NCBI GenBank assembly: GCA_029933275.1
Contig: JAOZOM010000056.1
Location: 1 to 10,258, forward strand
From: Anaerolineales bacterium
GTDB lineage: Bacteria > Chloroflexota > Anaerolineae > Anaerolineales > Villigracilaceae
Length of the DNA stretch: 10,258 nt
Reading direction: 5' to 3'
Under the pieces are notes generated by a model. That model saw only the letters and a list, made by a program, of their open reading frames with translations. It had not been told where the DNA came from and did no database searches. Of this stretch, positions 1 through 6,437 are shown piece after piece. Position 1 is the stretch's first letter; each line of letters opens with the position of its first letter. The position numbers were made by a program, and so were the translations under genes.

Positions 1-3
1 ACC

Positions 4-633
4 ATGAATATTCCCTACGGACCTCTCCTTGTTGTTGAAGATGTGCCCAATATCCTTGACTTGCTCACCGTCACTTTGCGTTTTAAGGGCTATCCCGTTA
101 TCACTGCGAAAAATGGAAAAGAAGCTCTTGAAATAATTGTCAAAGAACGCCCGGCATTAATCATCACGGATATTCTCATGCCCATTATGGATGGCTATGC
201 TTTTGTTCAAAAATTACGCACGAATGTAAAAACCCATGACATCCCCGTTATTTTTCTCTCTGCAACCTATGTCACCCCCGAAGATAAAACCTTCGCTCTT
301 AGTTTAGGGGCTTCTCGTTTCATCGAAAAGCCTATTGATACCGAAGATTTTTTGCTCACAATTGCAGAACTGCTCACGCAGGGACCCTCCACGCTCCCGC
401 AACCGCTTGAAGATAAAGTATTCTACATCGGTTACCAAGAGCGTCTTGAGACGAAACTTCGCCATAAAAACACCCAAATTACTCGTACCGAACGATTGCT
501 CAAAACTTTGCCTAAAGACCAAGTTCCTGGTTTTGAGCAACTTTTAAAGCAAGCTAATCAGGATCGCGAGCAAATCCGTTCCGAACTAGATCAAATTCAG
601 CGCATTTTGAAAAACGCCCCCAAAGAGAAATGA
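4..633 (+). CDS. Response regulator, receiver domain with helical C-terminal extension
   Basis: The N-terminal 120 or so residues form a CheY-like receiver domain. Visible landmarks are the acidic pair E12-D13, the likely phospho-acceptor D56 in ITDILMP, S86 at the Ser/Thr switch position and K109-P110. In this family a partner histidine kinase phosphorylates the Asp. Residues about 125-209 hold no recognisable DNA-binding or enzymatic output domain. They are rich in Lys, Glu, Gln and Leu and look helical, perhaps a coiled coil for dimerisation or partner binding. The 209-aa length exceeds that of a stand-alone receiver (about 120 aa). The ATG lies three bases from the window edge, so the ribosome binding site cannot be seen and a longer start is possible. 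The stop overlaps the next start as ATGA, suggesting translational coupling to the phosphatase gene. No kinase gene is nearby, so its signal is unknown. Confidence 0.9.
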   Translation: MNIPYGPLLVVEDVPNILDLLTVTLRFKGYPVITAKNGKEALEIIVKERPALIITDILMPIMDGYAFVQKLRTNVKTHDIPVIFLSATYVTPEDKTFALSLGASRFIEKPIDTEDFLLTIAELLTQGPSTLPQPLEDKVFYIGYQERLETKLRHKNTQITRTERLLKTLPKDQVPGFEQLLKQANQDREQIRSELDQIQRILKNAPKEK

Positions 634-1418
634 ATACCCCAACTTTAGCAGATCTCGAAACGCTGGCGCACAAAGCCGGTGAGATTTTACGCGCTGGCTA
701 TAACCAAAAACATCAAATTGATTATAAAAGTGTGATTGACCCTGTCACCGAAATTGACCGCCAATCCGAAGAATACCTGCTTCAAGCTATTTTGGATAAA
801 TTCCCCAACCATCATATTCTTGCCGAAGAAAGCGGTGGCGTGGAGGGGGACCGCGACCATATTTGGTATATTGATCCGGTGGATGGGACGGTTAATTACG
901 CGCATAATATCCCCATCTTTTGTGTTTCTATTGCCTATGCCTACAAACGTGACCTGAAACTTGCTACCGTTTACGATCCTATGCGAGACGAAATCTTTGT
1001 CGCCGAACGCGGCAAAGGCGCGTGGTTAAACGGTGAGCGGATTCGCGTCTCAAGCACACGCGAGCTTGAGCAGAGTCTCCTTGTGACCGGTTTCCCCTAC
1101 GATATGTGGGATACGCCAAACGATAACCTCGCGGATTTCGGTCGTTTCACTAAACTGACGCAGGGTGTTCGTCGTCTTGGCTCGGCAGCTCTCGATTTAT
1201 GTTATGTTGGCGCAGGTCGCTTCGAGGGGTTTTGGGAGCATTTTCTCCAGCCCTGGGATGTGGCGGCGGGTGGATTAATCGCCGAAGAAGCCGGAGCAAA
1301 AGTAAGGACTGTCAAAGGAAGCGAGGATTATCTCTCCCGTCCCGTTTCGATTATCGCTGCCCCGCCGATTTTGTATGAGAAGATGATGGCGGTTTTAAAA
1401 TCAAAAAAGTCCTCGTGA
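630..1418 (+). CDS. Inositol monophosphatase family protein (SuhB/IMPase-like)
   Basis: This is a 262-aa Mg2+-dependent phosphatase of the inositol monophosphatase superfamily, the usual length for the family. Metal-site motifs are all present: E66-E67 in ILAEESG, D82 and D85 in the IDPVDGT signature, and D210 in the C-terminal WDVAAGG motif. It should remove phosphate from inositol-1-phosphate or a related sugar phosphate. Members of this family also act on fructose-1,6-bisphosphate, histidinol phosphate or PAP, so the substrate cannot be fixed from sequence alone. The start overlaps the stop of the preceding response-regulator gene in ATGA, so translation is probably coupled. The stop codon sits inside the loop of an intrinsic terminator, so the transcript ends directly at the gene's end. 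No signal peptide is visible; the protein should be cytoplasmic. Confidence 0.93.
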   Translation: MNTPTLADLETLAHKAGEILRAGYNQKHQIDYKSVIDPVTEIDRQSEEYLLQAILDKFPNHHILAEESGGVEGDRDHIWYIDPVDGTVNYAHNIPIFCVSIAYAYKRDLKLATVYDPMRDEIFVAERGKGAWLNGERIRVSSTRELEQSLLVTGFPYDMWDTPNDNLADFGRFTKLTQGVRRLGSAALDLCYVGAGRFEGFWEHFLQPWDVAAGGLIAEEAGAKVRTVKGSEDYLSRPVSIIAAPPILYEKMMAVLKSKKSS

Positions 1419-1428
1419 GAGGACTTTT
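1405..1428. terminator. Bidirectional intrinsic terminator with the phosphatase stop codon in its loop
   Basis: A perfect 10-bp stem, AAAAGTCCTC (1405-1414) with GAGGACTTTT (1419-1428), closes a GTGA tetraloop at 1415-1418. The TGA stop of the upstream phosphatase gene is 1416-1418. On the + strand the stem is followed by TTTTATTTT. On the - strand the tail is TTTTTTGATTTT. The hairpin can therefore end both the phosphatase transcript and the opposing small-protein transcript. Confidence 0.85.
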
Positions 1429-1507
1429 ATTTTAACGGTAGCACCTTGTCGGCAAGTAGATGCCTTTCGAGTACAAGCAAGCGAAAAACACGCGCGAGGC
1501 GTTTCAT
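1427..1507 (-). CDS. Possible 26-aa basic small protein (doubtful)
   Basis: An ATG one base after the stop of the 87-aa membrane protein gene (TAG-G-ATG) opens a 26-codon frame. Its product starts MKRLARVFRLL and is rich in Arg, Lys and Leu. The frame ends exactly where the shared terminator stem begins. It could be a coupled micropeptide or a chance frame: an open run of this length arises easily by chance. No clear Shine-Dalgarno sequence lies at proper distance. I recognise no family. Confidence 0.2.
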   Translation of the reverse strand: MKRLARVFRLLVLERHLLADKVLPLK

Positions 1508-1508
1508 C

Positions 1509-1772
1509 CTATTTCTTTTTTCGGAGAGGAAGAGAAAGATGCCAGAGAATGGGGATGATGATAATCAGTACAATCAGCACAGCCCAGATAAAAATCCCAT
1601 CGGTTGACCCGATTTCCAAATCAATATCTACCGCGGTTGGGGTGATGGTTGGCACAAAATTTGGGCTTAGCAATATGGTTGCGCCGGAGCCAAAAGCCGC
1701 GCTTAAAAAAGCGAGGCTAACGCCAATGATGACAAATAAAACTGTGCGGGCTGAGGGGGGGAGTTTCTTCAT
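1509..1772 (-). CDS. Small two-helix membrane protein, function unknown
   Basis: An 87-aa hypothetical protein. The N-terminus MKKLPPSARTV is followed by a hydrophobic stretch at about residues 10-30, which could be a signal anchor. A Pro/Thr-rich loop follows around residues 37-47 (PNFVPTITPTAV). A second, very hydrophobic helix lies near residues 59-79, and the protein ends in RKKK. The basic end suggests a cytoplasmic C-terminus. An upstream in-frame ATG at 1817 would add 15 residues, but it lies within the tRNA terminator, so I prefer the ATG at 1772. There is no strong Shine-Dalgarno; a TATACT box ends 12 bases before the ATG, so the mRNA may have almost no leader. The gene lies downstream of tRNA-Ser on the same strand and shares its terminator with the convergent phosphatase gene. 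I do not recognise a family. Confidence 0.7.
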   Translation of the reverse strand: MKKLPPSARTVLFVIIGVSLAFLSAAFGSGATILLSPNFVPTITPTAVDIDLEIGSTDGIFIWAVLIVLIIIIPILWHLSLPLRKKK

Positions 1773-1784
1773 AAATTCAACTAA

Positions 1785-1811
1785 AGTATAACATGCTGAT
1801 AAAAAAATCAA
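1785..1811 (-). promoter_or_regulatory. Weak candidate promoter for the small membrane protein gene
   Basis: On the - strand, TATACT (1790-1785) could be a -10 box, with TTGATT (1811-1806) as a -35 box at a short 15-bp spacing. The -35 half overlaps the tail of the tRNA terminator. The predicted start of transcription would fall about five bases before the ATG at 1772, giving a nearly leaderless mRNA. Confidence 0.3.
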
Positions 1812-1835
1812 GGACACGAGGTTTCGTGTCCTTGA
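1801..1835 (-). terminator. Intrinsic terminator of tRNA-Ser
   Basis: A perfect 12-bp stem (TCAAGGACACGA at 1808-1819 with its complement at 1824-1835) has a 4-base loop at 1820-1823. On the - strand it is followed by seven U residues (1807-1801). It starts only five bases after the tRNA CCA end, as expected for a single tRNA gene with its own terminator. Confidence 0.92.
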
Positions 1836-1839
1836 CTTG

Positions 1840-1929
1840 TGGCGGAGAGGGCGGGATTCGAACCCGCGAACCCGTGAAGGTTACACACATTCCAAGCGTG
1901 CGCGATAAGCCAGACTACGCGACCTCTCC
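1840..1929 (-). tRNA. tRNA-Ser(GGA)
   Basis: Read on the - strand, the full class II cloverleaf folds. The acceptor GGAGAGG (1929-1923) pairs with CCTCTCC (1850-1844). The D stem is GCG/CGC. The anticodon stem CACGC/GTGTG (one G-U pair) encloses the loop TTGGAAT with anticodon GGA at 1893-1891. The long variable arm AACC-TTCACG-GGTT is typical of serine tRNAs. The T stem is GCGGG/CCCGC with loop TTCGAAT. The discriminator is G, and CCA is encoded at 1842-1840. It reads UCC and UCU codons. It is 90 nt long including CCA, and an extended -10 promoter and a terminator flank it. Confidence 0.97.
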
Positions 1930-1948
1930 GTATTTTTTTTGCGGCGAG

Positions 1949-1957
1949 ATTATACCA
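1949..1957 (-). promoter_or_regulatory. Extended -10 promoter of tRNA-Ser
   Basis: On the - strand TGGTATAAT (1957-1949) is a perfect TGnTATAAT extended -10 element. It would start transcription near 1942, about a dozen bases before the mature tRNA 5' end. No good -35 hexamer lies 16-18 bp upstream; this region is A/T-rich, which fits an extended -10 promoter. Confidence 0.65.
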
Positions 1958-2031
1958 CAAGGCAGAAGGTGTTTTTTTGTCTTTTTTTGATAAATTTTCT
2001 TCGTAAAAATTGTGGTGGTGTTATTTTAATG

Positions 2032-2060
2032 TAGACAATCGCTTTGCTTTCAGGTATGAT
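2032..2060 (+). promoter_or_regulatory. Likely sigma-70-type promoter of the atpAGDC-mreB operon
   Basis: TAGACA (2032-2037) and TATGAT (2055-2060) are separated by 17 bp, each matching five of six consensus positions. Upstream DNA (about 1970-2030) is very A/T-rich and could act as an UP element. Transcription would begin near 2067, giving a leader of about 194 nt before the atpA ATG. The region is divergent with the tRNA-Ser promoter. Confidence 0.6.
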
Positions 2061-2260
2061 TGGCACGTTCTAGCAATAGAGCAGGTTTCTTTAAAAGAGT
2101 GTTCAGTTGCATGGGCTTTAGAATTACATGAAAATACGGTGCAATCTAACATTGTTGCCCGAATAGGCGTTTACTTATTCGGGCTGTTGTATATTATGGC
2201 GGAATCAAGATGCCGCCGAATCTCTCAATTATCTTGAATTTTGATGGACGTGGAGGATAA
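2061..2260 (+). other. Untranslated leader of the ATPase operon with a stable hairpin
   Basis: No credible gene lies here. An 11-bp stem with one G-U pair (2157-2167 with 2174-2184) has the loop CGTTTA at 2168-2173. Its tail, TGTTGTATATT, is only moderately U-rich, so it may be a weak attenuator or an mRNA-stabilising hairpin. A smaller stem, GGCGG (2198-2202) with CCGCC (2213-2217), follows. The atpA Shine-Dalgarno GGAGG stands a few bases before the ATG at 2261. I recognise no known riboswitch class. Confidence 0.5.
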
Positions 2261-3916
2261 ATGTCAGATCTGATTAAGCAAATCACGGGTGATCTTCAAC
2301 AACAAATAGATGCCTTCGAGCCAGAGATCGGCATCAGTGATGTTGGCACAGTAACCGAATCCGGTGATGGGATTGCACGAGTTAAAGGTTTAGCAAATGT
2401 GCGGGCGCAGGAATTGGTTCAATTCCAAAATGGCGTGATGGGCATTGCTTTCAACCTTGAACAGGATAGTGTCGGTGTCATCATCATGGGGGTTTACGAT
2501 GAAATTACAGAGGGAATGAGCGTCCGTTCTACGGGACGAATTGCCTCAGTGCCTGTTGGCGATGGTCTCGTTGGACGCGTGGTTAACACTCTCGGCGAAC
2601 CGATTGACGGAAAGGGACCAATTCCCTTTAGTAACTATCGCCCGATTGAGCGAATTGCCCCTGGCGTTATCGGGCGGCAAGATGTGGATACTCCCGTTCA
2701 GACCGGTATCAAAGCGATTGACGCGATGATCCCCGTTGGACGTGGACAGCGCGAATTAATCATTGGTGACCGCCAAACAGGGAAAACGGCTGTTGCGTTG
2801 GATACCATTATCAACCAAAAAGGCAAAGACCTTATTTGTATTTACGTTGCAATTGGTCAGAAAAAAGCTGCTGTTGCTCGCACGGTCGCCATGCTCGAAA
2901 GCTACGGCGCGATGGAACATACCATCGTTGTTTTGGCTGCGGCAGATGAATCTGCGGCGTTGCAGTATATCGCTCCTTACGCCGGTTGCGCAATGGGCGA
3001 GGAATTTATGGAAACGGGACGCCATGCTTTGGTCATTTATGATGATCTCTCCAAGCACGCTTGGGCATATAGGCAAGTTTCGCTCCTCCTTCGCCGTCCC
3101 CCCGGACGTGAAGCCTACCCCGGCGATCTTTTTTACCTCCACTCCCGCTTGCTGGAACGTGCCGCGCGTCTCGATACGCATTACGTTATCGTCAAGAGCG
3201 ATTTCGCTGGGGAACTTGCTTCCGCATCGGACGCGGTGGACGGCGAAGTTTACGCCGGTCCGATTGCCGAGCATAATGTTTCAGAAGCCGCAAAAGATAT
3301 GACCGATGTTAAAATCCTTCCTGTGGCGGGAACGGGAGGTTCGCTAACCGCCCTCCCGATTATCGAAACTTTACTTGGTGATGTTTCTGCTTATGTGCCG
3401 ACTAACGTAATTTCGATTACAGACGGGCAGATTTATCTCGAAGGCAACCTTTTCAACGCCGGTATTCGCCCCGCTGTGAACGTAGGTATTTCGGTATCCC
3501 GAGTCGGTGGCGCAGCCCAGACAAAGGCGATGAAGCAAGTTGCGGGTCGCCTCCGTCTCGACATGGCGGCTTACCGCGAATTAGCCGCTTTTGCCCAATT
3601 CGGCTCGGATTTGGATGCCGCGACTCAAGGTCAACTTAAACGCGGTCAACGGATGCAAGAAATCCTTAAACAACCGCAATATAAACCTGTTTCTCTCGAA
3701 GATCAGGTTATCGTTCTTTTTGCTGGCACAAACGGTTTTGCGGACGAAGTCCCCCTCGAGAGCATGAAAGCATGGGAAGCGGATTTGTTGCGCTATATGG
3801 CAAATTCACATCCCGAAATCGGCAAAGCGATTACAGACGAAAAACGCATCTCTGATGATACAGAAGCGAAATTGCGTCAGGCTTTAGAAACTTTCAAAAA
3901 TACTTGGCAAGCGTAG
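2261..3916 (+). CDS. atpA: F1Fo ATP synthase subunit alpha
   Basis: This is the non-catalytic nucleotide-binding subunit of the F1 head (alpha3-beta3) at the inner face of the cytoplasmic membrane. The P-loop GDRQTGKT is at residues 169-176, the same numbering as the E. coli protein. The conserved arginine that reaches the catalytic site is R414 in SVSRVGG (E. coli R376). The length is 551 aa against 513 in E. coli. The whole 38-residue difference lies between these two motifs, in residues about 305-359, which follow LLERAARL and precede GSLTALPIIET. Elsewhere the two proteins align nearly without gaps from my memory of E. coli AtpA. The start is supported by GGAGG a few bases upstream. It heads the operon; atpG follows after 14 bases. 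No Fo or delta gene precedes it. Confidence 0.98.
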   Translation: MSDLIKQITGDLQQQIDAFEPEIGISDVGTVTESGDGIARVKGLANVRAQELVQFQNGVMGIAFNLEQDSVGVIIMGVYDEITEGMSVRSTGRIASVPVGDGLVGRVVNTLGEPIDGKGPIPFSNYRPIERIAPGVIGRQDVDTPVQTGIKAIDAMIPVGRGQRELIIGDRQTGKTAVALDTIINQKGKDLICIYVAIGQKKAAVARTVAMLESYGAMEHTIVVLAAADESAALQYIAPYAGCAMGEEFMETGRHALVIYDDLSKHAWAYRQVSLLLRRPPGREAYPGDLFYLHSRLLERAARLDTHYVIVKSDFAGELASASDAVDGEVYAGPIAEHNVSEAAKDMTDVKILPVAGTGGSLTALPIIETLLGDVSAYVPTNVISITDGQIYLEGNLFNAGIRPAVNVGISVSRVGGAAQTKAMKQVAGRLRLDMAAYRELAAFAQFGSDLDAATQGQLKRGQRMQEILKQPQYKPVSLEDQVIVLFAGTNGFADEVPLESMKAWEADLLRYMANSHPEIGKAITDEKRISDDTEAKLRQALETFKNTWQA

Positions 3917-3930
3917 ATAGAGGCTAATTT

Positions 3931-4830
3931 ATGGCTTCAGCACGAGAAATGCGGCTCCGTATCCGGAGCGTAAAAAATATCGCACAAGTTACCCGTGCGC
4001 TGGAGGCGGTCAGTGCCAGCAAGGTACGCAAAGCGGTCGAGCAAGTGGAAAATACACGACCCTACGCGACCAAAGCTTGGCAGGTGCTGAAACACGTCGC
4101 TGGGCAGCCGGGACATAGTGCCTTGCATCCGCTTTTGACGGAACGTGACAATGTCAAGAATACATTGGTGCTTTTGGTCAGCAGTGATCGCGGTTTAGCA
4201 GGCGCGTATAATACTAATATCATCCGCTACAATTTGCAGAATTTCAAGAATTATCAGCATCCCACCCGCTATATTACCGTTGGGAAAAAGGGACGCGATT
4301 TGTTGATGCGGCGCGGCGGAAATGTGATGGCGGAATTCAGTGATTTGCCAGCGGATCCATCCTTTATGGATGTTTCTGCCATTGGGCATCTCGCTGTAGA
4401 TGAGTTTTTGAAGGGCGATGCAGATGAAGTCTATTTGGTTTATACGGACTATATCAGCATGGCAAAACAAGAGCCTGTGATGAAAAAACTCTTGCCCCTC
4501 GAAGTAGATGGTGGTGAAGGTTTGGTAAAAGAATATGGGAAAGGGCAACAAAAAGCCTCGGCTGCCTATATTTATGAACCCGATCCCGAAGAAATTTTGA
4601 ACGAAATCATCCCCAAATTCACCGCTTTGCAGGTTTATCAGGCGATTCTTGAATCTCTCGCCAGCGAACACGCGGCGCGCATGGTTGCCATGCGGAACGC
4701 AACGGATAACGCCCATGAATTGGTCGATGCGTTGCAATTAGAATATAACCAAGTTCGTCAGCAAACAATTACTGGCGATATTCTCGATATTGCTGGCGGT
4801 GCAGAAGCACTCGCTCAGTCACAGAAATAA
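3931..4830 (+). CDS. atpG: F1Fo ATP synthase subunit gamma
   Basis: This is the rotating central stalk of F1. Both ends of the coiled-coil rotor are recognisable. The N-terminal RIRSVKNIAQVTRALEAVSA (residues about 10-30, followed by SKVRKA) matches the family pattern IRSVKNT..ITKAM..VAASK. The C-terminal ARMVAMRNATDNAHEL with downstream YNQVRQQTITGDILDIAGGA matches the other helix. The central Rossmann-like part contains SSDRGLAGAYN. The length is 299 aa against about 287 in E. coli. A Shine-Dalgarno-like AGAGG precedes the ATG, 14 bases after the atpA stop, and atpD follows after 18 bases. It is co-transcribed with alpha and beta as in standard atp operons. Confidence 0.97.
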   Translation: MASAREMRLRIRSVKNIAQVTRALEAVSASKVRKAVEQVENTRPYATKAWQVLKHVAGQPGHSALHPLLTERDNVKNTLVLLVSSDRGLAGAYNTNIIRYNLQNFKNYQHPTRYITVGKKGRDLLMRRGGNVMAEFSDLPADPSFMDVSAIGHLAVDEFLKGDADEVYLVYTDYISMAKQEPVMKKLLPLEVDGGEGLVKEYGKGQQKASAAYIYEPDPEEILNEIIPKFTALQVYQAILESLASEHAARMVAMRNATDNAHELVDALQLEYNQVRQQTITGDILDIAGGAEALAQSQK

Positions 4831-4848
4831 CCTTTTTTGGAGGCAATA

Positions 4849-6255
4849 ATGGCGGATATTACCGGTCAGGTAGTACAGGTTCAAGGTGGTGTTGTAGACG
4901 TAGCGTTTACAGAGGGAGAACTCCCTGAACTTTTTGAAGCACTTGAAATTGAACGCGAGGGAGAAACGCCCCTCGTTTTAGAAGTCCAAAAACATTTGGG
5001 CGATGGCTGGGTGCGTACCGTTTCGATGGACACCACCGATGGTCTGCAGCGTGGCGTGGACGTAATCGCTACCGGCTCACCGATTCGCGTTCCCGTTGGC
5101 ATGTCCACGTTAGGGCGCATCTTCAACGTCCTCGGTCAACCCGTAGACGGGATGGGCGCAGTCGAAGCGGATGCACTTTACCCGATTCACCGCAAAGCAC
5201 CTGGCTTTGCCGAGCAAGCTACTAGCGTTGAGATTTTTGAAACTGGTATCAAAGTCATCGACTTGATTGCTCCCTTTACCAAAGGCGGTAAAACCGGTAT
5301 CTTCGGTGGCGCAGGCGTAGGCAAAACCGTTGTCATCACCGAGCTGATTTCTTCTATCGCTCGTGTGCATAAAGGTAACTCTGTTTTCGCCGGTGTTGGC
5401 GAGCGCACCCGTGAAGGAACCTCCCTCTTCCGAGAAATGCTCGAATCAGGCGTTATGAAAGATACCGTCATGGTCTTCGGACAAATGAATGAGCCTTCGG
5501 GCGTTCGTTTGCGCGTTGCCCTCTCCGCCCTCGCCATGGCAGAATACTTCCGTGATCAGGGCAAAGATGTGCTTCTCTTCATCGACAACATCTTCCGTTT
5601 CACCATGTCCGGTTCGGAAGTCTCCGCGTTGCTCGGACGTATGCCCTCCGCAGTCGGCTACCAGCCGACCCTCGCCACCGAAATGGGTGAGTTGCAAGAG
5701 CGTATCACCTCTACCCGGAGCGGCTCGATTACCTCGATGCAAGCCGTTTACGTCCCCGCCGATGACTACTCCGACCCCGCACCGGTCGCTACCTTTACCC
5801 ACCTCGATGCCACCATCGCCCTTGAACGCTCAATTGCAGAAAAGGGCATTTATCCCGCGGTTGATCCTCTCACTTCTACCAGCCGTATTCTCGATCCCCA
5901 TATCGTTGGCGATGAGCATTATCGCACCGCTCGTGAAGTTCAGCAGGTTCTCCAGCGCTACAAAGATTTGCAAGACATCATCGCCATTCTCGGCGTAGAC
6001 GAACTCGGCGAAGATGATAAACTTCTTGTCTCTCGCGCTCGCAAAATCGAACGTTTCTTCTCACAACCCTTCGTTACTGCGGAACAATTCACCGGCGTTC
6101 CCGGTGTTTACGTTCCCCTCAAAGATACCGTTCGCTCCTTCCGTGAAATCTTGGATGGATTGCACGACGACCTCCCCGAACAAGCCTTCCTCATGGCGGG
6201 CACAATCGAAGAAGTTGTTGAAAAAGCAAAGAAGATGGCAAAAAAAACAGCCTAG
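4849..6255 (+). CDS. atpD: F1Fo ATP synthase subunit beta
   Basis: This is the catalytic subunit of F1. From the ATG at 4849 the product is 468 aa (E. coli 460). The P-loop GGAGVGKT is at residues 153-160. The catalytic glutamate and neighbouring arginine are E185-R186 in GERTREG. The segment that contacts gamma, DELSEED in most species, reads DELGEDD at 384-390, keeping the acidic character. I chose the ATG at 4849 because TTGGAGG ends five bases before it. A longer frame from a TTG at 4837 would place the start codon within this ribosome binding site. The gene lies 18 bases after atpG. Unlike the other junctions in the operon, 182 bases containing an inverted heptamer repeat separate it from atpC. 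Confidence 0.98.
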   Translation: MADITGQVVQVQGGVVDVAFTEGELPELFEALEIEREGETPLVLEVQKHLGDGWVRTVSMDTTDGLQRGVDVIATGSPIRVPVGMSTLGRIFNVLGQPVDGMGAVEADALYPIHRKAPGFAEQATSVEIFETGIKVIDLIAPFTKGGKTGIFGGAGVGKTVVITELISSIARVHKGNSVFAGVGERTREGTSLFREMLESGVMKDTVMVFGQMNEPSGVRLRVALSALAMAEYFRDQGKDVLLFIDNIFRFTMSGSEVSALLGRMPSAVGYQPTLATEMGELQERITSTRSGSITSMQAVYVPADDYSDPAPVATFTHLDATIALERSIAEKGIYPAVDPLTSTSRILDPHIVGDEHYRTAREVQQVLQRYKDLQDIIAILGVDELGEDDKLLVSRARKIERFFSQPFVTAEQFTGVPGVYVPLKDTVRSFREILDGLHDDLPEQAFLMAGTIEEVVEKAKKMAKKTA

Positions 6256-6437
6256 TTTTTTTAGGATGAAGAGCAGCTTCGCTCTTGATTTGAGCAGGCT
6301 CTCTCTTAAAAAACTTAGTTTTATAAAAAAACATTGCTCATTAATCTTTGCTAGAAAGAAAGCCAGATTGCGTAAAACGTATTGCGTAATTTTTTATTAC
6401 GCAATACGCAATACGAAATACGCATAAGGAAATCAAA
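6256..6437 (+). other. Unusual 182-base spacer between atpD and atpC
   Basis: The stretch is A/T-rich and contains a small hairpin, AAGAGC (6269-6274) with GCTCTT (6281-6286). It then has an A/T-rich middle and ends in a heptamer-based inverted repeat at 6368-6425 (listed separately). An open frame of 53 codons from ATG 6266 spans it, but its end merely translates the repeat and it lacks a spaced Shine-Dalgarno, so I do not call a gene. The atpC ribosome binding site AAGGA follows the repeat directly. Confidence 0.7.
6368..6425. repeat. Inverted array of TTGCGTA / TACGCAA heptamers forming a long hairpin
   Basis: The left arm holds three heptamers, TTGCGTA (6368-6374), AAACGTA (6375-6381) and TTGCGTA (6382-6388). 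The right arm holds four, TACGCAA (6398-6404), TACGCAA (6405-6411), TACGAAA (6412-6418) and TACGCAT (6419-6425). The core is a perfect 13-bp stem (6378-6390 with 6396-6408) with a TTTTT loop at 6391-6395. Pairing resumes past an internal loop to 6368/6418. The shape resembles dispersed palindromic intergenic repeats. From memory, TACGCAA-type arrays recur in some environmental bacterial genomes, but I could not test that here. Confidence 0.85.

Noticed and set aside
1460..1558. 32-aa + strand frame that reads like a charged small protein
   Set aside because: It overlaps the end of the opposing membrane-protein gene and its downstream region, has no clear ribosome binding site, and would cross convergent transcription.
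1793..1990. 65-codon + strand frame
   Set aside because: It runs antisense through the tRNA-Ser gene, its terminator and its promoter; the RNA gene explains the sequence.
2010..2237. 75-codon + strand frame in the ATPase leader
   Set aside because: It overlaps the best promoter and the leader hairpin, has no Shine-Dalgarno and no family resemblance.
4837..4848. Four-residue N-terminal extension of AtpD from a TTG
   Set aside because: The TTG lies within the TTGGAGG ribosome binding site that serves the ATG at 4849.
5489..5998. 169-codon + strand frame inside atpD, and similar long antisense frames inside atpA, atpD and mreB
   Set aside because: They are out-of-frame shadows of strongly conserved genes, with compositions skewed to Ser, Pro and Arg.
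6266..6427. 53-codon frame between atpD and atpC
   Set aside because: Its C-terminal part is a translation of the heptamer repeat, and the start lacks a spaced ribosome binding site; likely not a protein gene.
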